Shown: in pieces, positions 35,519-44,053 of the stretch
Position numbering within the stretch: position 1 is the first letter of the stretch
Layout of the letters: each line of letters opens with the position of its first letter
NCBI RefSeq assembly: GCF_947497005.1
Contig: NZ_CANMFF010000011.1
Span: 1-64,000 of the forward strand
Length of the DNA: 64,000 nt
DNA from: an uncultured Ruegeria sp.
GTDB taxonomy: Bacteria > Pseudomonadota > Alphaproteobacteria > Rhodobacterales > Rhodobacteraceae
Reading direction: 5' to 3'
Notes under the pieces: generated by a model
Told to the model about the DNA's origin: nothing
The model's database searches: none
The model's input: only the letters and a program-made list of their open reading frames with translations
Program-made: the position numbers and the translations under genes

Positions 35519-36352
35519 ATGCAAACCAAAGCTCTGGAAACTTTTCTCTGTGTGGCTGAGGCTGGTGGCTTTCATGCCGCCGCCCGTAAGCTGAATGTCA
35601 CCCAGACGGCAGTCAGCGCGCGTATTCGTCTGATCGAAGAGGAAACCGGCAGGGCGCTGTTCACGCGCGGTGCAGGGGGCACTGGGCTGACAGAGTTTGG
35701 CAGACAGTTCAAACCCTACGCGGAACAGATGCTGTCCCTTTGGGAATTTGCATCGCGCGACCTGCCGCTGCAGGCACAGAACCGCCCGGCGCTGCGGTTG
35801 GGCGCCCAGCTCAGCATCTGGGACCCGTTGCTGGTGGACCTGGCCGTTCGGTTTGAACAGCGCTTTGGCAAATTGTTGCTGACGCTGAACTATGATCACG
35901 ATCTGAACATGGTTGAGGCTGTGGCGACCCATGTGCTGGACGCGGCAATCACGCATGAGAAGCCATCGGATCGACGTGTCACGTGGCACGAGCTGGAACC
36001 GGAGCTTTTGTCTCTGGTGCGAACGCCGCAAGCTGTATCGGCGGAAGATAATCTGGTCTTCGCCAACCTTGAACTGGGCGAGGTTTATCAGGACCACGTT
36101 AGATCGGCTGCGCGACGGGCATCTGGGCAGACCGTGTTTCTGGGCAATTGCATGATGGCGCTGCGATATGTCCTGCAACGAGGCGGAAGCGGCTATTTTC
36201 CCGACTACGTCATTTCCGAGCATCTGGCCCTGGGCGAGCTTATCCGGGTCAGGAACAGTGTCAGCCTGCCGCTGCCGATGTATCTGGTCGCTCGCGGAGA
36301 TCACGAGGAATTTGACGACATTCGTAGCTGCCTGGAGGATCTTCGGAGCTAG
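35519..36352 (+). CDS. LysR-family transcriptional regulator
   Basis: A 277-residue regulator. Residues 3-62 hold the winged helix (TFLCVAEAGGFHAAARKLNVTQTAVSARI), followed by the co-inducer domain. A dyad in the divergent promoter 15-36 bases upstream of the start supports control of the HD-domain gene. The ligand is unknown. It converges on the LptF-like gene with only 3 bases between stops. Confidence 0.88.
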   Translation: MQTKALETFLCVAEAGGFHAAARKLNVTQTAVSARIRLIEEETGRALFTRGAGGTGLTEFGRQFKPYAEQMLSLWEFASRDLPLQAQNRPALRLGAQLSIWDPLLVDLAVRFEQRFGKLLLTLNYDHDLNMVEAVATHVLDAAITHEKPSDRRVTWHELEPELLSLVRTPQAVSAEDNLVFANLELGEVYQDHVRSAARRASGQTVFLGNCMMALRYVLQRGGSGYFPDYVISEHLALGELIRVRNSVSLPLPMYLVARGDHEEFDDIRSCLEDLRS

Positions 36353-36355
36353 GAA

Positions 36356-37495
36356 TCAGGCCGGTGTCGGCATGGTTTGCGACTCGCGCGCGCGTTTTCG
36401 CAAAAGCGGGCGGCCGGCAACAAGCAGGAAGAGAGCCGAGATCAGCACGCCTATGATTGCGGGAAGATAAAGCAGGATCCAAAGCTCCGGGTCGTCAATC
36501 ACCACTGGGGATACAAACCCGCGCACACCTTCGAGCAGCACGAGAATGGTGAAGGCACCCAAAATCTGAGGCCATAATCCAAACCGGGAAAAGCTGCCCA
36601 GCATCAGGGTCGAATATCCGGCCAGAGCCACGGCAATACAAATTGCGATCCACGAAAACCGCTGGTGCAGTTCTTCAATCAGTTTCCCCGGGCTGAACCC
36701 TTCCTCGGCTGAAATCGCTTCGCGGTCGCGGATCAAATCGACGGTTGGGATCGCCTCGAGACTGCGACGGGCCATCGGGCTTGAGTTCGTCAGTTCCGAA
36801 ATGTCGTAGGAGGCATCCTGAAACAGCGTCGAGGACAATACTTTGCCCTCTTGGTTCAGTCGCAACGCAACCCCGTCAACCATCACAAGGTGGATGCCGC
36901 TTCCGTTGTTGACCAGATAGGCCGTCACGCTGGAATAGCTGACCACGTTTTCAGGATCGCGCCGGTCCGAGACGAAGACCTCATGAAGTGTGCCGTCCAG
37001 ATCGATATTGCCTATGTAAACTGTGACACCTTCGGCAGGGTGCAGAAATTCACCTTCGTTCAGCAGCTGCGCGGTGACATCCCCCGCAACCTCGGCCTGC
37101 CGGAATTCAAGCTGTTCCACCGAGGCCGGACGCAGAAACACGCTGATGATCGCCATCATCACCCCGGTGATCATCCCAAACAGCATAACCGCACGGGCCA
37201 GCCGCCAGGGGCTGGACCCGGTGGCCAGCATTACAGTCAGCTCACTTTCGCGACTCAGTCGGTTGGTGGCATAGACGGCTGCGGCAAACACTGCCATGGG
37301 CATGACCGTGCGGATCAGGGTCGGAAGGGTCAGTGCCGTGAATTCCAGAAACACCATCGCCGACTGACCACCGCTGATGACCCTGTCAAACAAGCTGACC
37401 GAACGGGTAATCCAGAAGACACCGACCAGTACGAGGGTGAAAAAGCCAAACAGAATCAGCAATTGCCGCAGGAAATATCCATCAAAACGCGACAT
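36356..37495 (-). CDS. LptF/LptG-family (YjgP/YjgQ) permease
   Basis: A 379-residue membrane protein. Three membrane segments near the N-terminus (residues 12-110), a large periplasmic beta domain (about 130-260) and three C-terminal segments (about 280-365) are the LptF/LptG plan, with the RESELTVMLATGSSPW coupling loop. LptF and LptG form the inner-membrane channel that extracts lipopolysaccharide. The partner gene is usually adjacent, but here a LysR gene in the opposite direction lies downstream. Length and layout fit LptF better than LptG. Confidence 0.85.
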   Translation of the reverse strand: MSRFDGYFLRQLLILFGFFTLVLVGVFWITRSVSLFDRVISGGQSAMVFLEFTALTLPTLIRTVMPMAVFAAAVYATNRLSRESELTVMLATGSSPWRLARAVMLFGMITGVMMAIISVFLRPASVEQLEFRQAEVAGDVTAQLLNEGEFLHPAEGVTVYIGNIDLDGTLHEVFVSDRRDPENVVSYSSVTAYLVNNGSGIHLVMVDGVALRLNQEGKVLSSTLFQDASYDISELTNSSPMARRSLEAIPTVDLIRDREAISAEEGFSPGKLIEELHQRFSWIAICIAVALAGYSTLMLGSFSRFGLWPQILGAFTILVLLEGVRGFVSPVVIDDPELWILLYLPAIIGVLISALFLLVAGRPLLRKRARESQTMPTPA

Positions 37496-37704
37496 GGGCC
37501 CTCGTGCGTGTGTTCGTTTGCAGCGGACACTAGGGTATTCCGCCAGCAGAGGGAACAGTGATCAGGCACCACGGACTGTCTGTGTGCGATGGGTTCTCAA
37601 ATCGCAGGCCTGCCTCTTTGAACACAGTGGGCTGCAAGATAGATCTTTGTGGAAATGGCGCTTCGTGCCACATTTCAAAGATTGATTAGAAAGGAGTTTC
37701 TCAC

Positions 37705-38631
37705 ATGGCACTGTTTTTTTCGCGCCGTACCTATAACGCGCAAAAGAAGAAATTCACTTTAAAGCCGGCAGCAAAAACCAGATATGTGCACATCACCCAT
37801 CAAAGCCCGGGTGGTAAAATCCGCAAGGGCAGCATCGTCAAAAAGGCAAAATGGCTGGATCTTGTGCGCCAGGAGGGCGGAGATTCGGCCATCCTGATCT
37901 ATGTCCACGGTTTCAACACCAGCCAGAAGGACATGCTGGACCGGCTGGGGAAAATTGAAAACGGCGTAAGGGCCCAAGGGTTTCAGGGGGCTGTTGTCGC
38001 CTTTGATTGGCCAAGCGACGGGTCTGTCCACACCTATGACTCGGATCGCTCCGATGCCAAGGCGGTGGCCCCTCATCTGGTGGGGGACGGGATTCTGCCA
38101 CTGTTGAGCATGTCTCCGAGACCCAAGGTTCACATCATCGCGCATTCCATGGGCGCGCTTGTTGTGCTGCGCGCCTTCTCGGAATTCGGGGATTCGGCCG
38201 GACCGGGGAACAAGATCTGGTCCGCGGATCAGGTCATGTTCGCATCGGGCGATGTCGATGCGGACTGGCTGGAAAAAGGCGCTTGGGGGGATCTGGTTCT
38301 GAAGAAACGCAGCAAGCGGTTTACCAACTATTACAGCCGCAAAGACAAGGTTCTGGCCCTGGCCGGTGGGCTTGTTCACGGCGGGCGTCGGCGTGCGGGT
38401 CGTGTTGGAATGCCAAAGCTGACTTCGAAAGGTCATTGGGACATTTATTGCGACGACCAATACATGCGAGACGTGCCCAAGGGACAGCGCAAGATGATGA
38501 AATCCCATCGCTGGTGGTTCGACAGCGACGGGTTTTACCAAGACGTTGCCCTGACGATCGACGGCCATCCGGCAAAAACAATGCCGACCCGGCACAAGAC
38601 AAACATAGGGGATCAGGCGCTGCTGGCCTGA
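37705..38631 (+). CDS. alpha/beta hydrolase of the DUF900 family
   Basis: A 308-residue serine hydrolase with YVHGFNTS near residue 70, an AFDWPSDG oxyanion part, the nucleophile elbow AHSMGA near 148 and a C-terminal HWDIYCDD His. No signal peptide is seen; the N-terminus is basic. A clear AAAGGAG precedes the start. Substrates of this family are not known with confidence. It stands alone between the LptF-like gene and the tRNA-Trp gene. Confidence 0.8.
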   Translation: MALFFSRRTYNAQKKKFTLKPAAKTRYVHITHQSPGGKIRKGSIVKKAKWLDLVRQEGGDSAILIYVHGFNTSQKDMLDRLGKIENGVRAQGFQGAVVAFDWPSDGSVHTYDSDRSDAKAVAPHLVGDGILPLLSMSPRPKVHIIAHSMGALVVLRAFSEFGDSAGPGNKIWSADQVMFASGDVDADWLEKGAWGDLVLKKRSKRFTNYYSRKDKVLALAGGLVHGGRRRAGRVGMPKLTSKGHWDIYCDDQYMRDVPKGQRKMMKSHRWWFDSDGFYQDVALTIDGHPAKTMPTRHKTNIGDQALLA

Positions 38632-39174
38632 CAGACCACTCAGCCAACGCCCGGTCACTGACGCACGGCCTGTATTGACGGGTTTTGCGCGAAATCGGAC
38701 GTTGACAGATTTACTCTGTTTTCTAACCCCAGTTGGCCGAATTCAATCGTTTGGACCCGCCGTTTGCTTCTGACTTTGTTGAACAGAAACGATCTCTTGC
38801 GGAAGGTTGAGGCTTTGCCACATTTTGCAGGTCTCAACCGTATCGCTCTATTGGCCAGAAACAGAAAGGGCGCGCCCAACCACAAGCGCGCCCTAGTCAC
38901 AAGGGAGAGACTGAAAAACTTGCGCTCTGAACCGAACCTGAGCGCCAACTCGTTAATACCCCGAGTTAACCAGACGTCCCGAAGACATTCAGTGACGCTG
39001 TTCACATTCAGGGCAGTTTTGTTACCGGTTTACTGTACTTGATAGCTCTGCACCGCGACTCTCAAAGACGATGCGCGTCGCGTTTGAAGTAACCGACCTG
39101 TCCAAACCGCGATCAGAATCGGCGCAACCCAAAGCCGCGCTATGTACGATTGCCGATTAACATTTTGATTTGGA
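38632..39174. other. 543-base region with no gene
   Basis: Frames on both strands are short and not protein-like. The region holds the hairpin at 38867-38894, discussed separately, and otherwise seems to be the trailer of the tRNA-Trp transcript and of the DUF900 gene. Confidence 0.5.
38867..38894 (-). terminator. terminator downstream of tRNA-Trp
   Basis: AGGGCGCGC (38867-38875) pairs perfectly with GCGCGCCCT (38886-38894) around a ten-base loop. Read on the minus strand it is followed by TTTCTGTTTCTG, so it likely ends the minus-strand tRNA-Trp transcript, about 280 bases beyond the gene. Confidence 0.6.
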
Positions 39175-39250
39175 TGGCAGGGGCAGCAGGGTTCGAACCC
39201 GCGACCTACGGTTTTGGAGACCGTCGCTCTACCAACTGAGCTATACCCCT
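39175..39250 (-). tRNA. tRNA-Trp (anticodon CCA)
   Basis: A full 76-nt cloverleaf starting AGGGGTATAGCTCAG. The anticodon stem ACGGT/ACCGT holds loop CTCCAAA (anticodon CCA), the T-arm contains GGTTCGAACCC, and the acceptor end closes with CCCCTGCCA. The CCA end is encoded. Confidence 0.95.
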
Positions 39251-39391
39251 GTGGTGCGCCCCAGATATGCCAGCCGCGCGGCGGACTCAAGAGGCTTTTT
39301 TAGATTCCACACCACTATCTGATCCGACAAACAAGTTGCGCAAAATGTGCAGTGCGATAAGACAAGGTCCGGTCAGCAAAAGGAACCCCGC

Positions 39392-40096
39392 GTGAACCTC
39401 CGCAAGAAAATCGCAGACAGCGAAATCGTGCTGAACTGGGTGGCACGTTGGATTGCCAGTTACATCCGGCTGGTCCACCGCAACACGCGCTGGCAGCGCA
39501 TCGGGTATGAAGAGCTGGACCAATTGGCCGAACAGGGTGAACCGGTCATCGTTGTGCTCTGGCACCAACGGCTGGCGCAATCGCCGTATTTTTTTCCGTT
39601 GGACAAGGGTCGTATCTGTTCGATCACGTCTTCCGCACGAGCGGGCAGCATGGTGGGCCGGGTGCAGCAACTGTTCGGCATGGATACGATTGCCATGTCC
39701 AGCCACAAGCGGCACGTTGCTTTGTCACGCGAAGTGCTGGGGAAGATGAAACAGGGTATTTCCATCGGTATCGCCGCAGACGGGCCACGCGGGCCAGAGC
39801 GGGTGTTGTCAACCGTGCCACTGGTTTGGGCCCGCACATCAGGCAAGCGAGTGTTCTGCATTACTTTTTCCGCGACACACGGTCGCGAAGCGGGAACATG
39901 GGATCGCCTGCTGATGCCCCGCCCTTGGCGCAATCAAGGAGTGTTTCTCTGCCGCGAGTGGACCGAAGCGGTTCCGCGCAAAGCGAGCGAAGAGGGATTC
40001 GAAGCGCTACGCCTGAACCTTGAACAGCACATGAACGACATCACCGCGGAAGCCGATCGCATGGTCGGGCGTGAGCCGTGGTTCCCCAGAGCCTAA
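39392..40096 (+). CDS. DUF374 lysophospholipid-acyltransferase-like protein
   Basis: About 234 residues from the GTG at 39392 (AAAGGA 8 nt upstream). LWHQRLAQ near residue 60 is the DUF374 form of the HxxxxD acyltransferase motif with D replaced, and AADGPRGP near 132 is typical. These proteins sit at the inner membrane and act on lipids, some on lipid A. It overlaps the MoaD-like gene on the other strand by four bases, end to end. Confidence 0.82.
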   Translation: MNLRKKIADSEIVLNWVARWIASYIRLVHRNTRWQRIGYEELDQLAEQGEPVIVVLWHQRLAQSPYFFPLDKGRICSITSSARAGSMVGRVQQLFGMDTIAMSSHKRHVALSREVLGKMKQGISIGIAADGPRGPERVLSTVPLVWARTSGKRVFCITFSATHGREAGTWDRLLMPRPWRNQGVFLCREWTEAVPRKASEEGFEALRLNLEQHMNDITAEADRMVGREPWFPRA

Positions 40097-40338
40097 CCGC
40101 CCCTCAGGCGTTGCATCAGATAGACTTCGCTGCCTTCGGGGATCGGTTCGGTCAAACCCGTCGCAATTACACGACCATCAATCGCGATGGAGACCCCGGC
40201 ATCAATGGGCGCCTGCAGTTGCGGGTGAGCGTGGACAAGGGCACGCAACAGCTCTCCGGTGGTTTTGGCTTTGACCTCAACCACCTGCTGGCCCCCGGTC
40301 AGTGACCGGAGGCCGGACCAGAGATGGACCTCAACCAT
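40093..40338 (-). CDS. MoaD/ThiS-type ubiquitin-like protein
   Basis: 81 residues with a ubiquitin-like fold and the C-terminal Gly-Gly (RLRGG) that carries a thiocarboxylate in sulfur transfer. It overlaps the end of the molybdenum subunit gene by 8 bases and is translated with it. A dedicated sulfur carrier fits insertion of the terminal sulfur ligand or cofactor supply to that enzyme; inference from the operon. Confidence 0.75.
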   Translation of the reverse strand: MVEVHLWSGLRSLTGGQQVVEVKAKTTGELLRALVHAHPQLQAPIDAGVSIAIDGRVIATGLTEPIPEGSEVYLMQRLRGG

Positions 40339-42586
40339 TACCCTTGAGCGCGGCCAGAATACGCGGCGGGGACATCGGCAGTTGCTTCATCCGCACACCA
40401 GCTGCGTTCGACACCGCGTTTGCGATGGCGGCCAGAGGCGGCACGATACCCGTCTCGCCCACACCGCGCACACCAAACGGGTGGCCGGGGTTTGGCACTT
40501 CGACGATCACCGTGTCGATCATCGGCAGGTCACTTGCGACCGGGATGCGGTAGTCGAGGAAGATCGAGTTCTGTAGGCGTCCATCTTCGCCATAGACATA
40601 TTCCTCGTTCAACGCCCAGCCGATACCCTGCGCGGCGCCACCCTGATACTGGCCCTCGACATAGGTCGGGTGGATCGCCTTACCGGCATCCTGAATGACC
40701 GTATAGCGTGTGACGCAGGTTTTCCCGGTTTCCGGATCGACCTCGGCATCGACAATATGGGTGCCAAAGGACACGCCAGCACCTTCCGGGGTCGCTTCGA
40801 AATGGCCCGAGATCGGGCCGCCGGTGGAGCCCATATCGGCAGTGATATCGGCCAGCGGCATCGGATCGAAATCACCTGCGTTGGGGCCCGAAGGCACCGC
40901 GCAGCCGTCTTCCCATTTCACCGCATCAGTCGGGATACCCCACTTGGTCGCTGCACGTTCACACAGCCGTTCAACCGCGTGTTTGGCCGCTTTGATAGTC
41001 GCGAGACCCGACGCATAAGTCACCCGGGAACCATGGCTGACGTCGTTATATCCCAGCGAAGCGGTATCAGCGACGGTGACCCGGATATTCTCATACGGGA
41101 TGCCCAACACTTCGGCCGCCATCAGTGCCATGGATGCGCGCGAGCCACCAATGTCCGGTGTACCAACCATCAGCTGTGCCGAGCCATCTTCGGACAAGGC
41201 CAAGGACACACTGGTCTCACCACCATGGTTGAACCAGAAGCCACAGGAAATCCCGCGCCCCTGCCCCGGCTTCAGCGGTGCCGTGTAATGCGGGTGCGCC
41301 TTGGCGGCTTCCAGCGTTTCGACCAGACCGATACGCTCATAAGTCGGGCCATAGCTGGCCTTGGTACCCTCATGCGCGGCATTCTTCAGGCGTACATCGA
41401 CCGGGTCTAGACCCAGCTTGTTGCACAGCTCATCAATCACCGATTCAACCGCAAACGCCCCCATCGGCGCGCCCGGAGCTCGGTACGCCGCCTGTTTTGG
41501 CCGGTTCGACATCACGTCGTATCCGATTTGCTTGACGTTGGTCAGGTTGTAAGGCGCAAAGGCGCACATCGCAGTCATATCACCGGGCGCACCCGGAAAG
41601 GCCCCGCCTTGGAGACGGAAGACGCCTTGGGCCGCCGTAATGGTGCCGTCCTTCTTCATGCCGATCTTGATATCCATCGACGCAGATGAGGTCGGTCCGG
41701 TGGCGCGGAACACCTCGGACCGGGTCATCACGATCTTGACCGGACGGTTGGCCTTGCGGCTCAGCGCCAGCGCGACAGGTTCGATGAACACAGTCGTCTT
41801 GCCGCCAAACCCACCGCCGATCTCGGACGCAGTAACGCGCAGCTGCGACGTTTCGATGCCCAGCAACGCAGCACAGGTCTTCTGCGCAATCCAGTGGCCT
41901 TGTGTGGTGCACCACAGCTCACCCTTGCCGTCATTGCCCAGCATACCCAGACAGGCGTGGGGTTCGATATAGCCCTGATGGGTCGCCTCGGTGACAAAGC
42001 TGTCTTCGGTCACCAGATCGGCCTCTGAAAAGCCAGCCTCGACATCACCATGGCCGCTTTCGTGATAGCGAACCACATTGGGATGCATCCCTTCCGGCAC
42101 GGAATAGTCCGCAGCACCTTCACGGATCACCGGCGCGTCTGGGGCCATTGCCTTGTCCACATCGGTGACGTGTGACAGCACATCGTATTCAACTTCGATC
42201 AGCTTGAGTGCGTCACGCGCAGCCAGGGCAGAGGATGCCGCAATCGCAGCCACCGCGTGGCCGTCGTAAAGAGCTTTCTCGCCAGCCATGACGTTTTCCA
42301 GAACATTCCAGAATTCGCCTTCCAGACCGGGTTTGAAAGGCACTTCCGCAAAATCCGCGCGGGTCACGACGGCTTTGACATCCTTATGTGCCTCGGCCTT
42401 CGACGTATCGATCTTCACGATCCGCGCATGGGCATGCGGGGATCGCAAAACAGCGCCGTGCAACATACCCGGGGCCGAGATATCCGCACCGAACTTGGCG
42501 CGACCTGTGACTTTATCCAGACCGTCAGGACGGTTTGGACGGGTGCCAACAAATGTGAAATCCGATTTACGATCGTCCAGAGCCAT
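40331..42586 (-). CDS. molybdenum hydroxylase large subunit (xanthine dehydrogenase family)
   Basis: A 751-residue molybdopterin-cytosine-dinucleotide subunit. It has GGGFGGKT near 258, AYRAPGAPMG near 370 around the active site, and GVRGVGETG near 722 with the catalytic Glu. The active-site loop differs from the AYxCSFR of true CO dehydrogenase. The enzyme therefore hydroxylates or oxidises an N-heterocycle or aldehyde; the substrate is unknown. One base overlaps the 2Fe-2S subunit gene upstream. Three subunits and a MoaD gene make a full operon. Confidence 0.88.
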   Translation of the reverse strand: MALDDRKSDFTFVGTRPNRPDGLDKVTGRAKFGADISAPGMLHGAVLRSPHAHARIVKIDTSKAEAHKDVKAVVTRADFAEVPFKPGLEGEFWNVLENVMAGEKALYDGHAVAAIAASSALAARDALKLIEVEYDVLSHVTDVDKAMAPDAPVIREGAADYSVPEGMHPNVVRYHESGHGDVEAGFSEADLVTEDSFVTEATHQGYIEPHACLGMLGNDGKGELWCTTQGHWIAQKTCAALLGIETSQLRVTASEIGGGFGGKTTVFIEPVALALSRKANRPVKIVMTRSEVFRATGPTSSASMDIKIGMKKDGTITAAQGVFRLQGGAFPGAPGDMTAMCAFAPYNLTNVKQIGYDVMSNRPKQAAYRAPGAPMGAFAVESVIDELCNKLGLDPVDVRLKNAAHEGTKASYGPTYERIGLVETLEAAKAHPHYTAPLKPGQGRGISCGFWFNHGGETSVSLALSEDGSAQLMVGTPDIGGSRASMALMAAEVLGIPYENIRVTVADTASLGYNDVSHGSRVTYASGLATIKAAKHAVERLCERAATKWGIPTDAVKWEDGCAVPSGPNAGDFDPMPLADITADMGSTGGPISGHFEATPEGAGVSFGTHIVDAEVDPETGKTCVTRYTVIQDAGKAIHPTYVEGQYQGGAAQGIGWALNEEYVYGEDGRLQNSIFLDYRIPVASDLPMIDTVIVEVPNPGHPFGVRGVGETGIVPPLAAIANAVSNAAGVRMKQLPMSPPRILAALKGNG

Positions 42587-43065
42587 TATGACGCCTCCCG
42601 CAATTCAGCGGCCGTATCCATTACGGCGCGAATGATTTTGTCGTAGCCGGTACAACGGCAAAGATTGCCTGCCAGCCAATACCGGGTCTCTTCCTCGGTC
42701 GGGTTCGGGTTCTTTTCCAGCAGCGATTTGGCCGCCACCAGAATGCCTGGTGTACAGATGCCGCATTGAAGCGCGGCGTATTCGATCATCTTCTGTTGCA
42801 GCGGATGCAGAACGTCGCCCTCGGCGATGCCTTCAACAGTAGCGATCTGCTTACCCTCGGCCTCGACCCCCAGCATCAGGCAGGAACAGACCAGACGGCC
42901 ATCAACTGTGACAGAACAGGCACCGCAATCACCGGTGCCGCAGCCCTCTTTCGCGCCGGTCAGGTTCAGCTTGTCGCGCAGACAGTCCAGCAGGGTTTCG
43001 CGCGGGTCACAGAGGTATTCAACCGCGTCTCCGTTCACGGTGGTGGATACGTGGAGCTTGCTCAT
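42586..43065 (-). CDS. molybdenum hydroxylase 2Fe-2S subunit
   Basis: A 159-residue small subunit with two 2Fe-2S clusters: the plant-type one (CGTGDCGACS, then C near residue 60) and the C-terminal one (CGICTPG and NLCRCTG near 101-138). It moves electrons from the molybdenum site to FAD. It overlaps both neighbours by one and four bases. Confidence 0.93.
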   Translation of the reverse strand: MSKLHVSTTVNGDAVEYLCDPRETLLDCLRDKLNLTGAKEGCGTGDCGACSVTVDGRLVCSCLMLGVEAEGKQIATVEGIAEGDVLHPLQQKMIEYAALQCGICTPGILVAAKSLLEKNPNPTEEETRYWLAGNLCRCTGYDKIIRAVMDTAAELREAS

Positions 43066-43928
43066 GCGTTTTCTCCCTTTGCGCGGGCATAGGCGATTTT
43101 CGCGGCGCGTTTGGCCAAAACGCCAGCGACTTCGGTACGGAATTCGATCGTGCCGCGCTTGTCGTCAATTGGGTTGCAGGCCGCAGACGCGGCAGCGGCC
43201 AGTGCATCCAGGGCCGCATCGTCCAAAGTGCTGCCAAGGATGGCCTTGGCGCAGTCCTCAACCAGCAGAACGGTCGGAGCGACCGCGCCCAGCGCAACGC
43301 GGGCCTCGGTGATAGTATCGCCGTCCAGCCGCAAGTCTACACCAACGCCGACCACTGCGATGTCCATTTCGGTGCGCGGGATGAAGCGCAAATACGCATC
43401 GCCTGCATTGTCGCCGCGGGCGGGGATGTTGACGGCCGAGACCACCTCACCCTTGGTCAATGAGGTCTTGCCGGGACCGGTCGGAATGTCTTCGACCGCG
43501 ACCTCACGCATGCCATCCGGTCCGGTGACCGTGACTGTCACACCAGCTGCAACCATGGCAGGAACGGAATCAGCCGCCGGTGATCCGTTGCACAGGTTTC
43601 CGGTCAGCGTCGCACGTCCCTGCACTTGCGTCGAGCCGATCAGGTCCATCGCCTCGACCACGCCGGGCCAATCCTTGCCGAGCTCTGGGTGCTCGCTCAT
43701 CTCTGCACCGGTTGTGGCCACGCCCAGCGTCCAGCTGCCATCGGCATTGCGGGTGATGTCGTGTACCCCGTTGATTTTCTTGATATCGATCAGTGTGTCA
43801 GGCGTCACCAGTTCCGAGCGCAGCTGCACCAGTACATCGGTACCGCCTGCCAAAAAGCGTGTGATGCCCGTCGCGTTTGCGGCCAGAGCCGAAGCTTCGG
43901 CAAAGCTGGCGGGGCTGTGATAATTCAT
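43062..43928 (-). CDS. molybdenum hydroxylase FAD subunit
   Basis: A 288-residue medium subunit with the FAD-binding LAGGTDVLVQLR near residue 26 and TLTGNLCNGSPAADS near 112. It passes electrons to the final acceptor. It is the first gene of the operon FAD, 2Fe-2S, molybdenum subunit, MoaD. The reductive dehalogenase gene ends 125 bases upstream in the same direction, so all five may be one transcript. Confidence 0.93.
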   Translation of the reverse strand: MNYHSPASFAEASALAANATGITRFLAGGTDVLVQLRSELVTPDTLIDIKKINGVHDITRNADGSWTLGVATTGAEMSEHPELGKDWPGVVEAMDLIGSTQVQGRATLTGNLCNGSPAADSVPAMVAAGVTVTVTGPDGMREVAVEDIPTGPGKTSLTKGEVVSAVNIPARGDNAGDAYLRFIPRTEMDIAVVGVGVDLRLDGDTITEARVALGAVAPTVLLVEDCAKAILGSTLDDAALDALAAAASAACNPIDDKRGTIEFRTEVAGVLAKRAAKIAYARAKGENA

Positions 43929-44053
43929 GAAGCTACCTCGTACCTGTTTGTCAGGAATATCTGGGTTCGCGGCGACGTTAATTCACGCCTCACCCGGCGT
44001 CCATGGGCCGAACGACCAAAATTCAATTTTCAGATGTCGCTTTTAGGCAGGGT

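Noticed and set aside
38764..39042. A plus-strand frame in the gap before tRNA-Trp
   Set aside because: It spans the terminator hairpin and has no start signal.
43111..43920. A 269-codon plus-strand frame opposite the FAD subunit gene
   Set aside because: It is an antisense frame rich in Ser/Thr/Pro/Arg, common opposite G+C-rich genes.
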